The notes: a model not told the origin generated them from the sequence alone. A stretch of DNA of 64,000 bases from Membranihabitans marinus (GCF_019802045.1 NZ_JAHVHU010000002.1:310001-374000); one strand, 5' to 3'; positions 38,003 through 48,100 are shown, numbered from the stretch's first letter. A program made the numbers and translations.

Positions 38003-38179
38003 GGAAAGTCCTATTTTTGGCAAAAATACGGGTCATCCTTGTAAGTAGGTAAGAAAACAACGGAAAAAAGTTTACCTTGTATGGTAAGAATGTGCCAGTT
38101 TGCCTATTTTTGACAAGCTGTTTCGTAGAATTAAATCAATAAATCACAGATTCTGAATACGGATATTCCCATAAAGTCA

Positions 38180-39268
38180 ATGAAGACGCGTTCCCGAATT
38201 CGTGAAATGATCGATAACGGGCGGATGCCACATGCGGTTCTCTATTCCGGCCAGGAAGGCGGTCACGTACTTCTGGAAGCGCACTACATGCTGGGCTACC
38301 TGATGTGTGACAACAGACAGGAGTCTGGTCCTTGCATGGACTGTCGTCAGTGTCGGCGGGTGGTCAAATGGATGCATCCTGACGTCAATCTTGTAGTGCC
38401 TACTTTTGATTCAAAACAAAAATCAGAAGATGTGATCAAGCCGTGGCGGGAATTTACGACAGATCGTGATTTTTTTACCTACGACGACTGGTCTGCTTTT
38501 ATGGATGCGGGTAAAAACCCAAATATCAATCGGGAACAAACCCGGGCAGTCATGAATTCATACCACCTCAAGCCTTATGAAGGCGCCAACAAAGTGTTTT
38601 TTATCTGGGGGATTGAGTTCCTGGGGAAGGAAAGTAATCGATTTTTGAAAATTCTGGAAGAACCAACGGATCAAACCTATTTTATTTTGGTTACACACGA
38701 TAAACAGGCATTGCTCCCGACGATTATATCGAGGGTTCAACAGTTTGATATAGGACGTCCCGATGACTTTATGATGGAGGCCTATGCTATGGAGAAACAG
38801 TGGGGATCCAAAGAAGAAATCCGCCAGGCCATATTTTTAGCAGATGGTCACATCGTTGAGATGAAAGGAATATTGAGCGAGCAAGGCCAGCAGTATTCGT
38901 CTTCTTTGCTAAGCATGCTCAAAGCAGCATACAGTAAGAATGGATTGGTGATGATGCAATGGGCCGAAAAAGCGGCGCAGATGCCACATCGGGAATATCA
39001 GTATTTTATCCATTACCAACTTCATTTTATCCGGGAAAGCCTGGCAGGTGCGCTTCAGAATAGTTATCAAAAAAGGTTATTGCCCAAGGAACAAAAAGCG
39101 GCGGATTGGCTTTTAAATAATGTCCGGCAAAGTGATTTGATCAAATTGGTGCAGTATTTGGATACTTACAGCCGGGCGTTGGTCCAGAATGCAAATGTCA
39201 AAATATTATCATCTAAAATGATCCTGGATTATAAACGATTATTTGATCGGACAACATATAGAACATGA
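38180..39268 (+). CDS. holB: DNA polymerase III delta' subunit-like protein
   Basis: A 362-residue clamp-loader subunit. The N-terminal part has RMPHAVLYSGQEG, where the ATPase Walker A motif is degenerate as in delta'. Next comes a four-Cys zinc module (C43, C52, C55, C58) and the HPDVNLVVP strand. It continues with NREQTRAVMNSYHLKPYEGANK, the FLKILEEPTDQTYFILVT segment and the sensor-1-like ISRVQQF. The C-terminal half is helical. The first ATG is at 38180, but similarity to the family seems to continue about ten codons upstream (ILNTDIPIK), where no ATG, GTG or TTG exists. The product loads the beta clamp on DNA. It is followed after 40 bases by ricT. Confidence 0.88.
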   Translation: MKTRSRIREMIDNGRMPHAVLYSGQEGGHVLLEAHYMLGYLMCDNRQESGPCMDCRQCRRVVKWMHPDVNLVVPTFDSKQKSEDVIKPWREFTTDRDFFTYDDWSAFMDAGKNPNINREQTRAVMNSYHLKPYEGANKVFFIWGIEFLGKESNRFLKILEEPTDQTYFILVTHDKQALLPTIISRVQQFDIGRPDDFMMEAYAMEKQWGSKEEIRQAIFLADGHIVEMKGILSEQGQQYSSSLLSMLKAAYSKNGLVMMQWAEKAAQMPHREYQYFIHYQLHFIRESLAGALQNSYQKRLLPKEQKAADWLLNNVRQSDLIKLVQYLDTYSRALVQNANVKILSSKMILDYKRLFDRTTYRT

Positions 39269-39308
39269 TGGTGGAATTTTTTTACATAGATAAAAATCAA
39301 TATATATT

Positions 39309-40529
39309 ATGGGATGTGAATCATGCGGAAGTGGAGGCGGTACACCGAAAGGTTGCCAGAGTAACGGTACCTGTGGAACAGATGGGTGCAACAAACTAAA
39401 TACATTTGATTGGCTGACGACCTACGATATTAGTGACAATGATGGATTTGACCTGGTCGAAGTCAGCTTTAAGAAAGGAAATCATAAATATTTTTACCAT
39501 AAACCGCAGCGGGTTCCCGCCCAGACTGGCGATATGGTGACCGTGGATGCCGGTACAGGTTACAATGTGGGACGAATCTCTTTGTCCGGCGAGTTGGTGC
39601 GACTTCAGATGAAAAAGAAAAAAGTATCTCCCGATAACAAGTTTTATCGCGTGATACGACCCGCTACAGAACGGGATCTTGAAAGTCTGAAACATGCCAG
39701 GGAGTTGGAGAAGCGAACGATGGTCCGAGCCCGGGCAATTGCACGATCTTTGGATCTTGATATGAAAATATCGGATGTGGAGTATCAGGCTGATATGAAG
39801 AAAGCAATTTTTTATTTTATTGCGAATGGTCGGGTGGATTTTCGAGAGTTAATCAAACAATATGCCCGGGAGTTTCATATCAAAGTAGAAATGCGGCAGA
39901 TTGGATCCAGGCAGGAGTCTGCGTTGGTTGGAGGAATCGGTTCCTGTGGACGGGAATTGTGTTGTTCTACATGGTTGACCAACTTTTCATCAGTAACGAC
40001 TTCAGCAGCCCGGTATCAAAATCTTGCATTGAATCAATCCAAGCTGACCGGGCAATGCGGACGGTTGAAATGTTGCCTGAATTATGAACTGGATATGTAC
40101 ATCGAATCGCTGAAGAAGTATCCGACCAAAGCGCGGTATCTGAAAACGAAGCAGGGGAAAGCAGATCTCATTAAGACCGATATTTTTAAAAAGGTCATGT
40201 ACTACGGTTATAAAGATAAAAATGGCCGGTACAATGTCATTATGCTGGACCCGATTACGGTACAGTCTATTTATGAAGCAAATAAGCGAAAGGAATATCC
40301 GGACGAATTTGAAGAGAAGAAATACTTTAAAGAAACGACCGTGGAAGAACCGGAACATCAGTTTGAAAAAGATCTGACCGGAGTAATCGAACTGCCCGAT
40401 GAGAAACCCCGAAAACGACGTTCTCGAGGTAATCGGAAAGGAAGTAAACCCAAAGGCCGCCGGTCCAAATCCAAGCGGAACCGAAATTCAGGCCCCAAAA
40501 ATAAAGGCGGGAATTCCCGTAAGAAGTAA
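39309..40529 (+). CDS. ricT: PSP1 domain protein, RicT/YaaT-like
   Basis: A 406-residue protein with a PSP1 C-terminal-type core. The short N-terminus is rich in Cys (C3, C6, C16, C22, C27). The core contains ERDLESLKHARELE, VEYQADMKKAIFYFIANGRVDFRELIKQYAREF, and two Cys clusters, SCGRELCCSTWL and QCGRLKCCLNYEL. Both clusters are hallmarks of RicT-like proteins that bind an iron-sulfur cluster in Bacillus. The last 40 residues are a strongly basic Lys/Arg/Ser tail. In Bacillus, RicT (YaaT) works with YlbF and YmcA on RNase Y-dependent RNA maturation; the role in Bacteroidota is not established. It follows holB, an adjacency also known in Firmicutes. Confidence 0.85.
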   Translation: MGCESCGSGGGTPKGCQSNGTCGTDGCNKLNTFDWLTTYDISDNDGFDLVEVSFKKGNHKYFYHKPQRVPAQTGDMVTVDAGTGYNVGRISLSGELVRLQMKKKKVSPDNKFYRVIRPATERDLESLKHARELEKRTMVRARAIARSLDLDMKISDVEYQADMKKAIFYFIANGRVDFRELIKQYAREFHIKVEMRQIGSRQESALVGGIGSCGRELCCSTWLTNFSSVTTSAARYQNLALNQSKLTGQCGRLKCCLNYELDMYIESLKKYPTKARYLKTKQGKADLIKTDIFKKVMYYGYKDKNGRYNVIMLDPITVQSIYEANKRKEYPDEFEEKKYFKETTVEEPEHQFEKDLTGVIELPDEKPRKRRSRGNRKGSKPKGRRSKSKRNRNSGPKNKGGNSRKK

Positions 40530-40573
40530 CCAACGAATATTAATCTTTGACAAATAAAAAACATACATTAAAT

Positions 40574-41977
40574 ATGCAATATGATCTTGCCATAATTGGC
40601 TCCGGACCTGGTGGTTATGTAGCTGCTATACGAGCGGCACAACTTGGAATGAAAACAGTATTGATCGAGCGGTACAGTACGCTGGGTGGAACCTGCCTCA
40701 ATGTGGGGTGTATTCCATCCAAGGCTTTACTTGATTCTTCTGAACATTATCATAAAGCAGACAAAGAGTTTGGTGAACATGGAATTGACATCAGTGGGAT
40801 GAAGATTAACATGGATCAAATGATTGATCGAAAAGATAAAGTCGTGAGCCAGACCTGTGATGGTGTCGCTTTTTTGATGAAAAAAAATAAAATTGACGTT
40901 AAGTATGGACACGGTCGGTTTCAAGATGCTCACCATATTGTGGTAGCTGGTTCCGAGGGGGAGGAAGAGACGATTGAAGCAGAAAAAATTATCATTGCAA
41001 CCGGATCGAAACCAGCGATGCCGGAAAGCTTTGATTACGACAAAAAACGAGTGATTACTTCAACCGAAGCGTTGGATTTGCGAGAAGTGCCCGAATCCCT
41101 TCTTGTCGTTGGTGGCGGCGTGATCGGTCTGGAAATGGGTTCGGTCTTTAGCCGGTTGGGCACGAAGGTAAAGGTGGTGGAGTTTATGGATCGACTGGTT
41201 CCAGGTATGGACAAGGATGTGAGCAAAGAATTGCAGCGTTCACTGAAAAAGCAAGGCATGGAATTCTTTTTAAAACACAAGGTGACAGAGGTGAAGGCCA
41301 ATGAAAAAAGTGCGACGGTCTCCTTTGAACCTAAAGATGGCGGCGAAGCTATAAAAGACCGCTATGATTATGCGCTGATAGCGATTGGACGACGACCGTA
41401 CACCGATGACCTGGGTCTTGATACTGTCAATGTTGATTTGGATGAGAAGGGTTTTGTAAAAGTCGATGAAAATCTTCGAACCGGGGCAGACAATATATAT
41501 GCCATCGGTGATGTGATTGGTGGTGCTATGCTGGCACACAAAGCAAGTGACGAAGGGGTTTTTGTAGTGGAGTCCATTGCTGGACAAAAACCACACATTC
41601 CTTATCACTTAATTCCATCTGTGGTCTATACCTGGCCCGAAGCGGCTGGTGTGGGGTACACGGAGGAACAGTTGAAGGATCAAGGTGTAAATTATAAGGT
41701 CGGTAAATTCCCCTACAAAGCACTGGGACGAGCTCGTGCAAGCATGGACCTCGACGGGATGGTGAAAATCATTGCCGATAAATCCACCGATGAGGTACTT
41801 GGGATTCACATGGTGGGTGCCCGGGTGGCAGATATCATAGCGGAAGCAGTCACGGCGATGGAGTTCCGAGCATCGGCAGAAGATATTGGACGCATGTCTC
41901 ATGCGCATCCCACCTTTACCGAAGCCGTGAAAGAAGCCGCCCTGGCGGCCTGGGATGACGGAGCGGTGCATGTGTAG
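40574..41977 (+). CDS. lpdA: Dihydrolipoyl dehydrogenase
   Basis: A 467-residue flavoprotein starting at the ATG at 40574; a TTG upstream at 40547 is less likely. The N-terminal FAD fold has IIGSGPGGYVAAIRAAQLG. The redox-active disulfide is C41/C46 in GGTCLNVGCIPSK. A second Rossmann fold for NAD has VVGGGVIGLEMGSVF. The C-terminal dimer domain carries the catalytic His-Glu pair in HAHPTFTEAVKEAAL. It reoxidises lipoyl groups of the E2 component in pyruvate, 2-oxoglutarate or branched-chain keto acid dehydrogenases, or of the glycine cleavage system. No partner E1/E2 gene is next to it, so the complex cannot be deduced. A word-like repeat tract follows the stop. Confidence 0.95.
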   Translation: MQYDLAIIGSGPGGYVAAIRAAQLGMKTVLIERYSTLGGTCLNVGCIPSKALLDSSEHYHKADKEFGEHGIDISGMKINMDQMIDRKDKVVSQTCDGVAFLMKKNKIDVKYGHGRFQDAHHIVVAGSEGEEETIEAEKIIIATGSKPAMPESFDYDKKRVITSTEALDLREVPESLLVVGGGVIGLEMGSVFSRLGTKVKVVEFMDRLVPGMDKDVSKELQRSLKKQGMEFFLKHKVTEVKANEKSATVSFEPKDGGEAIKDRYDYALIAIGRRPYTDDLGLDTVNVDLDEKGFVKVDENLRTGADNIYAIGDVIGGAMLAHKASDEGVFVVESIAGQKPHIPYHLIPSVVYTWPEAAGVGYTEEQLKDQGVNYKVGKFPYKALGRARASMDLDGMVKIIADKSTDEVLGIHMVGARVADIIAEAVTAMEFRASAEDIGRMSHAHPTFTEAVKEAALAAWDDGAVHV

Positions 41978-41989
41978 TGGAAAGGTGCA

Positions 41990-42060
41990 AGCAAGGAAGC
42001 TAAAAGTCACAAGCTGAAAGCTCAAAGGGGCAAGGGGAAAGGGGAAAGGTGAGAGGGGGA
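41990..42060. repeat. Word-like repeat tract (AAGCTGAAAGCTCAAAG)
   Basis: Directly after lpdA. Bases 41998-42026 are the exact reverse complement of 32150-32178, and similarity continues with one mismatch to about 38 bases. The tract then degenerates into GGGGAAAGG-type words. Confidence 0.75.
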
Positions 42061-42114
42061 ATTTTTCCACCTATGCCAAAAACGGGTGCTTATTGTCATG
42101 GATTAATTGGAATA

Positions 42115-42152
42115 ACTTATGAAACGGAGCACTGGTGATCTGTTTCATAAGT
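42115..42152. repeat. Hairpin ACTTATGAAAC / GTTTCATAAGT
   Basis: A perfect 11-pair stem around a 16-base loop. Bases 42118-42140 are repeated imperfectly (three mismatches in 23) as a direct repeat at 42363-42385, on the other side of the 119-bp inverted-repeat element. Confidence 0.65.
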
Positions 42153-42199
42153 CATTATAAAAAATAACACCTCATAGATTTCAAAATGACTCAAAGATC

Positions 42200-42318
42200 A
42201 ATCTAATCCGACCCTGACTGGGTCGGAATTGGTTTTCTAACTCACATCTAACCTAATCTGACCCTGACCGGGTCAGAACCTTTGCAGGTCAAAGACCTCA
42301 GAGAGGTCGGATTAGATT
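42200..42318. repeat. 119-bp miniature element with 14-bp terminal inverted repeats and internal hairpins
   Basis: The ends AATCTAATCCGACC (42200-42213) and GGTCGGATTAGATT (42305-42318) are exact reverse complements. Inside are CCGACCC-TGACT-GGGTCGG (42208-42226), TCTGACCC-TGACC-GGGTCAGA (42257-42277), AGGTC-AAA-GACCT (42286-42298) and GACCTC-AGA-GAGGTC (42294-42308). No coding capacity. It resembles a REP/BIME or MITE-like unit. Confidence 0.75.
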
Positions 42319-43246
42319 CTGAATCGCATAATTTTGTTCGGCACATTTTAATTATCAAAATTTATGAAACGCAGCACTAGTAATCATAAATAATGTATAG
42401 TATCTAGCGCTTACATCCCCAGCTTGTACCTTTTTCGCGAATATGATACAATTATACGTGGTCCCCAACTGGTCAGAGAATTTGAGTGCGTAACTAATCT
42501 TATATTCAGAGCATTTATATCGTCGTATTTTGCGCTAAATTAACTTGTGTGCGTATTATTATAAATGGCGAGCGCATAGAACTCATATTATTCGTCATTT
42601 CCTAGATAAAGATTGAATTCAACGTAAGCTTCGATTAGATCATTAGTCATGAGACTGGGACACGCCATATTTGAGATTACACCTACTTTAAGAAAATTTA
42701 CCTGTCAGTGTATCTGTCAATATTTTCTGTGGTTTTAAATATGTAATCACAATAGAACAGACTATGGTTGTTTGTTGCGAAAGCGGACCATGTGATCACG
42801 TAATAGGCGCCGAGCCTATGGCTCTCGTTTATATAATATAATGATATACAGGAAGGGAAAAGAGCCCTAGCCCGAAAAAGTCATCCGTTACCCAAAATTG
42901 GGCTATGGAATGTGACCAATTTTGGAATTTAATCAATTGATGCAATGCATATTATGGATTGTAATAGATTGACGTGGTGAATAAAGCAGGCTAGACTCGG
43001 ATTGTATGATAGCTTCCGGTTTTAACCGGGGGGATAATGGATTGAATTAATTTGAGAGCTGTAGGCTCGGTACATTTCAATCACGGAAATGTGATATATC
43101 TCCTGCTTTTTTACGCAGTATTGAGGTAGGATTTTAGGTTACTGACTGGTTGGGGACACTCTAAACAGATAACCCAACTTATTGGGGATGGAACTGCTTT
43201 ATTTAAGGCATCCTACTTCTGAATTGGAGCCCGAGGTTCCTTCACC

Positions 43247-43287
43247 AAAGGTGCATTGAGCACCTTTGATCACATCAGAGATGTGAT
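43247..43287. repeat. Two adjacent hairpins
   Basis: AAAGGTGC-ATTGA-GCACCTTT (43247-43267) is followed after one base by ATCACAT-CAGAG-ATGTGAT (43269-43287). Both have perfect stems and five-base loops, the same build as the hairpins in the 119-bp element. Confidence 0.65.
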
Positions 43288-43357
43288 TTCGTTCAGTCAT
43301 ATTAAAAATTAACTATATGGCATTCTTTTTGAGTAGGTAGTCCCAAAGATCGAATGC

Positions 43358-43462
43358 ATGAAATTAGAAGATAATAATTCTGTACTGGACGATACCCGGT
43401 TTTGGATGTTTGTAGCCTTGTTGTTGTTGTTTTTAGCCTATGTACTCAGCTATCCTTTATGA
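43358..43462 (+). CDS. Possible 34-residue single-span membrane protein
   Basis: A short frame reading MKLEDNNSVLDDTRFW and then a strongly hydrophobic stretch (MFVALLLLFLAYVLSYPL) up to the TGA. The acidic N-terminus followed by one membrane span is typical of small membrane proteins. There is no family I recognise and no strong ribosome binding site, so the call rests only on composition. Confidence 0.3.
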   Translation: MKLEDNNSVLDDTRFWMFVALLLLFLAYVLSYPL

Positions 43463-43736
43463 TTTCGCACCGCCATGGACAGGATATGAAGTAGCCTGCG
43501 TTCAGAGAACCCCATAAAAATAATATATCAACGAACCTGTTGTTTTGCGTTTGTTCCAATTGTGCCTGGGATTTGTTAAAATAATGAGCTGGGTCCGGCT
43601 CGGGAAGACTATAACCCATTTGATGTTCATGATTCTGCGCATAAATATCAAAAGCTACAACGGATACCGGCCTTTTTAATCGTTTTACTATTTTAGTAGC
43701 TCGTCAGACCGACACCTATAAAATAAATTGAAGCCC

Positions 43737-44882
43737 ATGAGGAAAAATGTACTCAATTGGAATAAGATAAGCAATATCCTGATTTCTGCAGTCATCCTGG
43801 GTTTCTTGTTGATTAAAGGACATGCTTTTTTGGTTCCGTTGGTTTTTGCAATTTTTCTGTCGATACTTATTTTACCCTTATACAATTTCTTTTATCGCCT
43901 CACCAGGACCGACTGGCTTTCCATTGTGTTTTCCTTTTTAATTATTCTTTCAGCGATCGGCGGCGTGATGTATTTTTTTTCCGTCCAGATCTATTCTGTA
44001 TTCTCTGAGCTGTCAGAGATTCAGGGTACAATGAGCAAAGGGATCAATAAAATCAATTATTTTATTGCAGAAAAATTTCATCTGAGTTCGGAGGTGGTTC
44101 GGGATTGGATTGACTCCCAGGTGAATTTGCTGGTCGAATTGCCATCTACCTATATATCGCAAGGCGTGTCCTCTTCGTCTACATTTTTGATCCAAAGTCT
44201 GATTTGTCTGGTGTATATGTTTTTTATATTGTTGTATAAGGACGCTTTTCAAAATTTTATCATTAGTCAATTCCCCAAAACTAACCGGGCGGATATTTTT
44301 GAAGTATTGGAATCCATTAGTAAGGTCAGTCAACAGTATTTTCTCGGCCGCTTGCTGGTGATGGTTATCCTGGCGGTGCTCAACAGCCTGGGGCTGTGGA
44401 TTTTAGGAATTGGTTTTCCCATATTGTGGGGAACGTTGGCTGCTGTACTCACCATCATCCCATATATCGGAACGACGCTCGGCGGGACTTTCCCTTTTAT
44501 TTATGCATTTGCTACAGAAGATTCCTTGTGGGCTCCGGTTGGTGTAGTGATCATGTATCAGGTCGTTCAACAGCTGGAGGGAAATATCATCACGCCCAAA
44601 ATCGTCGGAGGCACGATGAAGCTCAATCCTTTTGTCTCCATTGTCGCTATGGTTGCCGGCGGGTTGATGTGGGGGATCTCAGGTCTGGTTATTGCGCTGC
44701 CTGTGATTGCGATCATTAAAATACTTTTTGACCATGTAGAATTGATGCAACCGATCGGGTTGCTACTGGATAAAGATCTAGCTGTCAAGAAAGATAAGTT
44801 TCTCAATGAATACGATCAGGATAAATATCGGTTGGTGAATTATCTGACTGCCAGAGAATCTTCAAACGAAAAAGAGCTTTAG
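43737..44882 (+). CDS. AI-2E family transporter (PerM/YdiK-like permease)
   Basis: A 381-residue membrane protein starting at ATG 43737; a TTG nine bases upstream is less likely. It has the family layout: hydrophobic segments at about 13-60, a soluble loop (about 85-150), then spans at about 150-175 and 200-345. Family motifs are FLLIKGHAFLVPLVFAIFLS near the start, and ILTIIPYIGTTLGG and GNIITPKIVGG in the C-terminal half. Members have been linked to autoinducer-2 export, sodium/proton exchange or other functions, and the substrate here cannot be assigned. A palindrome overlaps the stop codon. Confidence 0.9.
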   Translation: MRKNVLNWNKISNILISAVILGFLLIKGHAFLVPLVFAIFLSILILPLYNFFYRLTRTDWLSIVFSFLIILSAIGGVMYFFSVQIYSVFSELSEIQGTMSKGINKINYFIAEKFHLSSEVVRDWIDSQVNLLVELPSTYISQGVSSSSTFLIQSLICLVYMFFILLYKDAFQNFIISQFPKTNRADIFEVLESISKVSQQYFLGRLLVMVILAVLNSLGLWILGIGFPILWGTLAAVLTIIPYIGTTLGGTFPFIYAFATEDSLWAPVGVVIMYQVVQQLEGNIITPKIVGGTMKLNPFVSIVAMVAGGLMWGISGLVIALPVIAIIKILFDHVELMQPIGLLLDKDLAVKKDKFLNEYDQDKYRLVNYLTARESSNEKEL

Positions 44883-44900
44883 AAATTAATCTAAAGCTCT
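44873..44900 (+). terminator. Perfect 11-bp hairpin overlapping the stop codon
   Basis: AGAGCTTTAGA and TCTAAAGCTCT pair perfectly around the loop AATTAA. The stop TAG is inside the first arm. Only A/T-rich sequence, not a T-run, follows, so it may end transcription or protect the mRNA 3' end. Confidence 0.55.
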
Positions 44901-45108
44901 AAGAAATTATACTTACTTAAAATTAACATGGCCGAATCTAATCAAAGCCACCTTCCATTCATTTTACCGCTCTGTGACTTAGTGAGCCCAATGTAGCAAG
45001 TATTTTTTCGTGACCCTAATAATTTAAGAATTATATTTTAGTTTTTTACTAAATCGGGTGGCACGACGGCATCTAGAGTAGTCATTTCTTTTTTACTAAA
45101 TTGTTACC

Positions 45109-48100
45109 ATGAACGAACTTTCCAATTTACCTATCCGTGTTGTAACAGCGGCTTCCCTATTTGATGGCCATGATGTATCCATTAATATTATGAGACGGGT
45201 CATGCAGGACCAGGGAGCAGAAGTCATTCACCTCGGGCACAATCGATCGGCACGGGAAGTGATCCGATGTGCCATTCAGGAAGATGCGCATGCCATTGCA
45301 ATTAGTTCCTATCAGGGCGGGCATATGGAGTATTTTAAATATGTGCACCAGCTCCTCCGGAAAAATAAGTGTGACCATATTAAAATATTTGGTGGTGGCG
45401 GAGGGGTGATTTTGCCTGAAGAAATAGCAGAACTCGAAGCTCATGGTATAGAGAAAATATACAGTCCACAAGATGGAAGAGAACTGGGGATGAATGGGAT
45501 GATCAAGGATTTGCTTGGCCGGATTGATGCCGACCTGCCTTGTGACCCCTTGCCGGATGAGGATGGTACGGATCATGCCATAGCCCGTCGGATAACCTGC
45601 ATAGAGCGGGGGATATGGGCACCAGGGGTAGGGAAGAGCCAACGCTCACAATCAGAAAGAAGTCAGGCTCCGTTGATTCTGGGTATTACAGGAACAGGAG
45701 GAGCCGGTAAAAGCAGCCTGATCGATGAATGGGTTCGTCGGTTTATGAACCAGTATCCAGATAAATCTCTGGCTATTCTTTCCATGGACCCAACCAAACG
45801 TCGTTCAGGAGGTGCATTGCTCGGAGACCGGATTCGGATGAACTCAATCGATCATGCGAACGTGTTTATGCGGTCCATGGCCACCCGTGAGCAGCACGGA
45901 ACGATTTCAAATGCGTTGGGTTCCGTCCTGGAATTTTTAAAGACCTGTCCTTTTGATCTGATTATTCTCGAAACTTCAGGTATTGGTCAAAGTGATTCGG
46001 TGGTAACAGATTATTCAGATCGAAGCATGTACGTGATGACTCCTGAATATGGAGCGCCTAGTCAGTTGGAGAAAATAGATATGCTCGATTTTGCGGATAT
46101 CATTGCCTTAAATAAGGCAGACAAGCCAGGTACGCGGGATGCACTTCGGTGGATCCGGAAACAGTACCGACGAAATCATCAATTGTGGGAAGCGGATGAA
46201 AAAGATTTTCCGGTGGTAGCATGTCGGGCGGCTCAGTTCAATGATAGTGGGATGAACCTGTTGTTTGAAAAGACCATTGATCAACTGGATCAATTGCAAC
46301 CCGGCGTATTTTCTCCCGGGCAAGAAGGAGCACTACCCGATGGAAACAGTCAGATGATTATTCCACCATCACGAAACCGATATCTGAGTGAGATAACAGA
46401 AAGTATTAAACGGTACGATCTATGGGCGCAAAAACAGTCCGATATAGCGAGTAACTGGTATGTGCTGAGTAAAAGTCAGCAAATTTTGAAAAATAATGCA
46501 GCGTTTCAAACCGAAAAGGAAAAGATTGTTGAGGAGCTTGCTCCGGAGAATATAGAGAAGATTGAATCGTGGGAGGAGACTTGCGCGTCCTATAAAACGG
46601 ACATTTTTAGTTATGTGGTCCGGGGGAAAAATATCGAACAAGAATCCTTTACCACCTCACTATCGGGATTGAAAATACCCAAAGTGGCCGTACCCGCTTA
46701 TCGGGATTGGGGTGATATCCTCCAATGGCAGTTGCAGGAAAACTTTCCGGGATTTTTTCCATACACGGCAGGAATTTTTCCACTAAAGCGAATCGGAGAA
46801 GACCCGACTCGCATGTTCGCCGGGGAGGGGGGACCGGAGCGGACCAACCGACGGTTCCATTATGTGTCTCGAGGTATGACTTCACGCCGGCTGAGTACCG
46901 CTTTTGATTCGGTGACCCTGTATGGTTCCGATCCGGCTGAACGGCCGGATATCTATGGGAAAATCGGGAATGCCGGCGTCAGTATCTGTACCGTCGATGA
47001 TGCGGTCAAATTGTATAGTGGGTTTGATCTTGCACATCCGAAGACTTCAGTGAGCATGACCATCAATGGCCCGGCACCGGCGATGACTGCTTTTTTCTTT
47101 CATGCAGCCATCGATCAACAATGTGAAAAATACATCCGGGCCGAAGGACTGACCGGGGAGATAAGACAAAAAATAGCGAACAAGTACCAGGCCTTGGGAA
47201 TGGATCCCCCACAGTATGATGGAGATTTGCCCGAGGGGCACGATCAACTTGGATTGCTCTTACTTGGAGTAAGTGGCCGGGAGGTCTTGCCTGAGGCGGT
47301 TTATAAAAAGATCAGATCTGAAACCATTCGGAAAGTCCGGGGTACCATTCAGGCTGATATCCTCAAAGAAGATCAGGCCCAGAATACCTGTATTTTTTCC
47401 ACCGAATTTTCTTTAAAGGTCATGGGCGATATGCAGGAATATTTCATCAATCAACAGGTGCGTAATTTTTACAGTGTATCTATCTCCGGGTACCACATCG
47501 CGGAAGCCGGTGCCAATCCGGTGACCCAATTGGCGTTCACATTGGCCAATGGTTTTACGTATGTGGAGTACTATTTGTCAAGAGGGTTGGATATCGATGA
47601 TTTTGCACCCAACCTAAGTTTTTTCTTTAGCAATGGCATCGACCCCGAATACAGCGTGATCGGCCGCGTTGCACGCCGGATATGGGCCAAAGCCATAAAA
47701 TATAAATACGGTGGGAATGAGCGTTCTCAAAAGCTTAAATACCACATTCAGACCTCGGGACGTTCGTTGCATGCCCAAGAAATATCGTACAACGACATTC
47801 GGACCACACTGCAGGCACTGTATGCGATATATGACAACTGCAATTCTTTGCACACCAATGCTTATGATGAAGCAATCACCACGCCGACCGAAGAAAGTGT
47901 TCGTCGGGCACTCGCTATTCAGTTGATCATCAATAAAGAACTGGGTCTGGCCAAAAATCAAAACCCGCTGCAGGGTTCTTTTATCATTCACGAATTAACC
48001 GATCTGGTGGAAGAGGCTGTTTTGTATGAATTTGATCAGTTGACAGAGCGTGGCGGGGTCCTTGGTGCGATGGAAACCATGTACCAACGGTCAGCCATAC

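Larger units (their letters stand above)
41978..43736. other. Large gene-poor region with many short hairpins
   Basis: About 1.76 kb between lpdA and the AI-2E-type gene with no confident coding gene. It holds a word-like tract (41990-42060), a hairpin at 42115-42152 and a 119-bp element with terminal inverted repeats (42200-42318). Separate hairpins lie at 42803-42819, 42892-42925, 43016-43029, 43072-43092, 43247-43267 and 43269-43287. A 34-codon candidate gene lies at 43358-43462. On the minus strand an open frame runs from about 43690 to 43446 without a normal start codon; it reads like a decayed coding fragment. Confidence 0.7.

Noticed and set aside
42200-42318. CRISPR array
   Set aside because: The repeats are inverted and of unequal length, with no regular direct repeat-spacer pattern and no cas genes.
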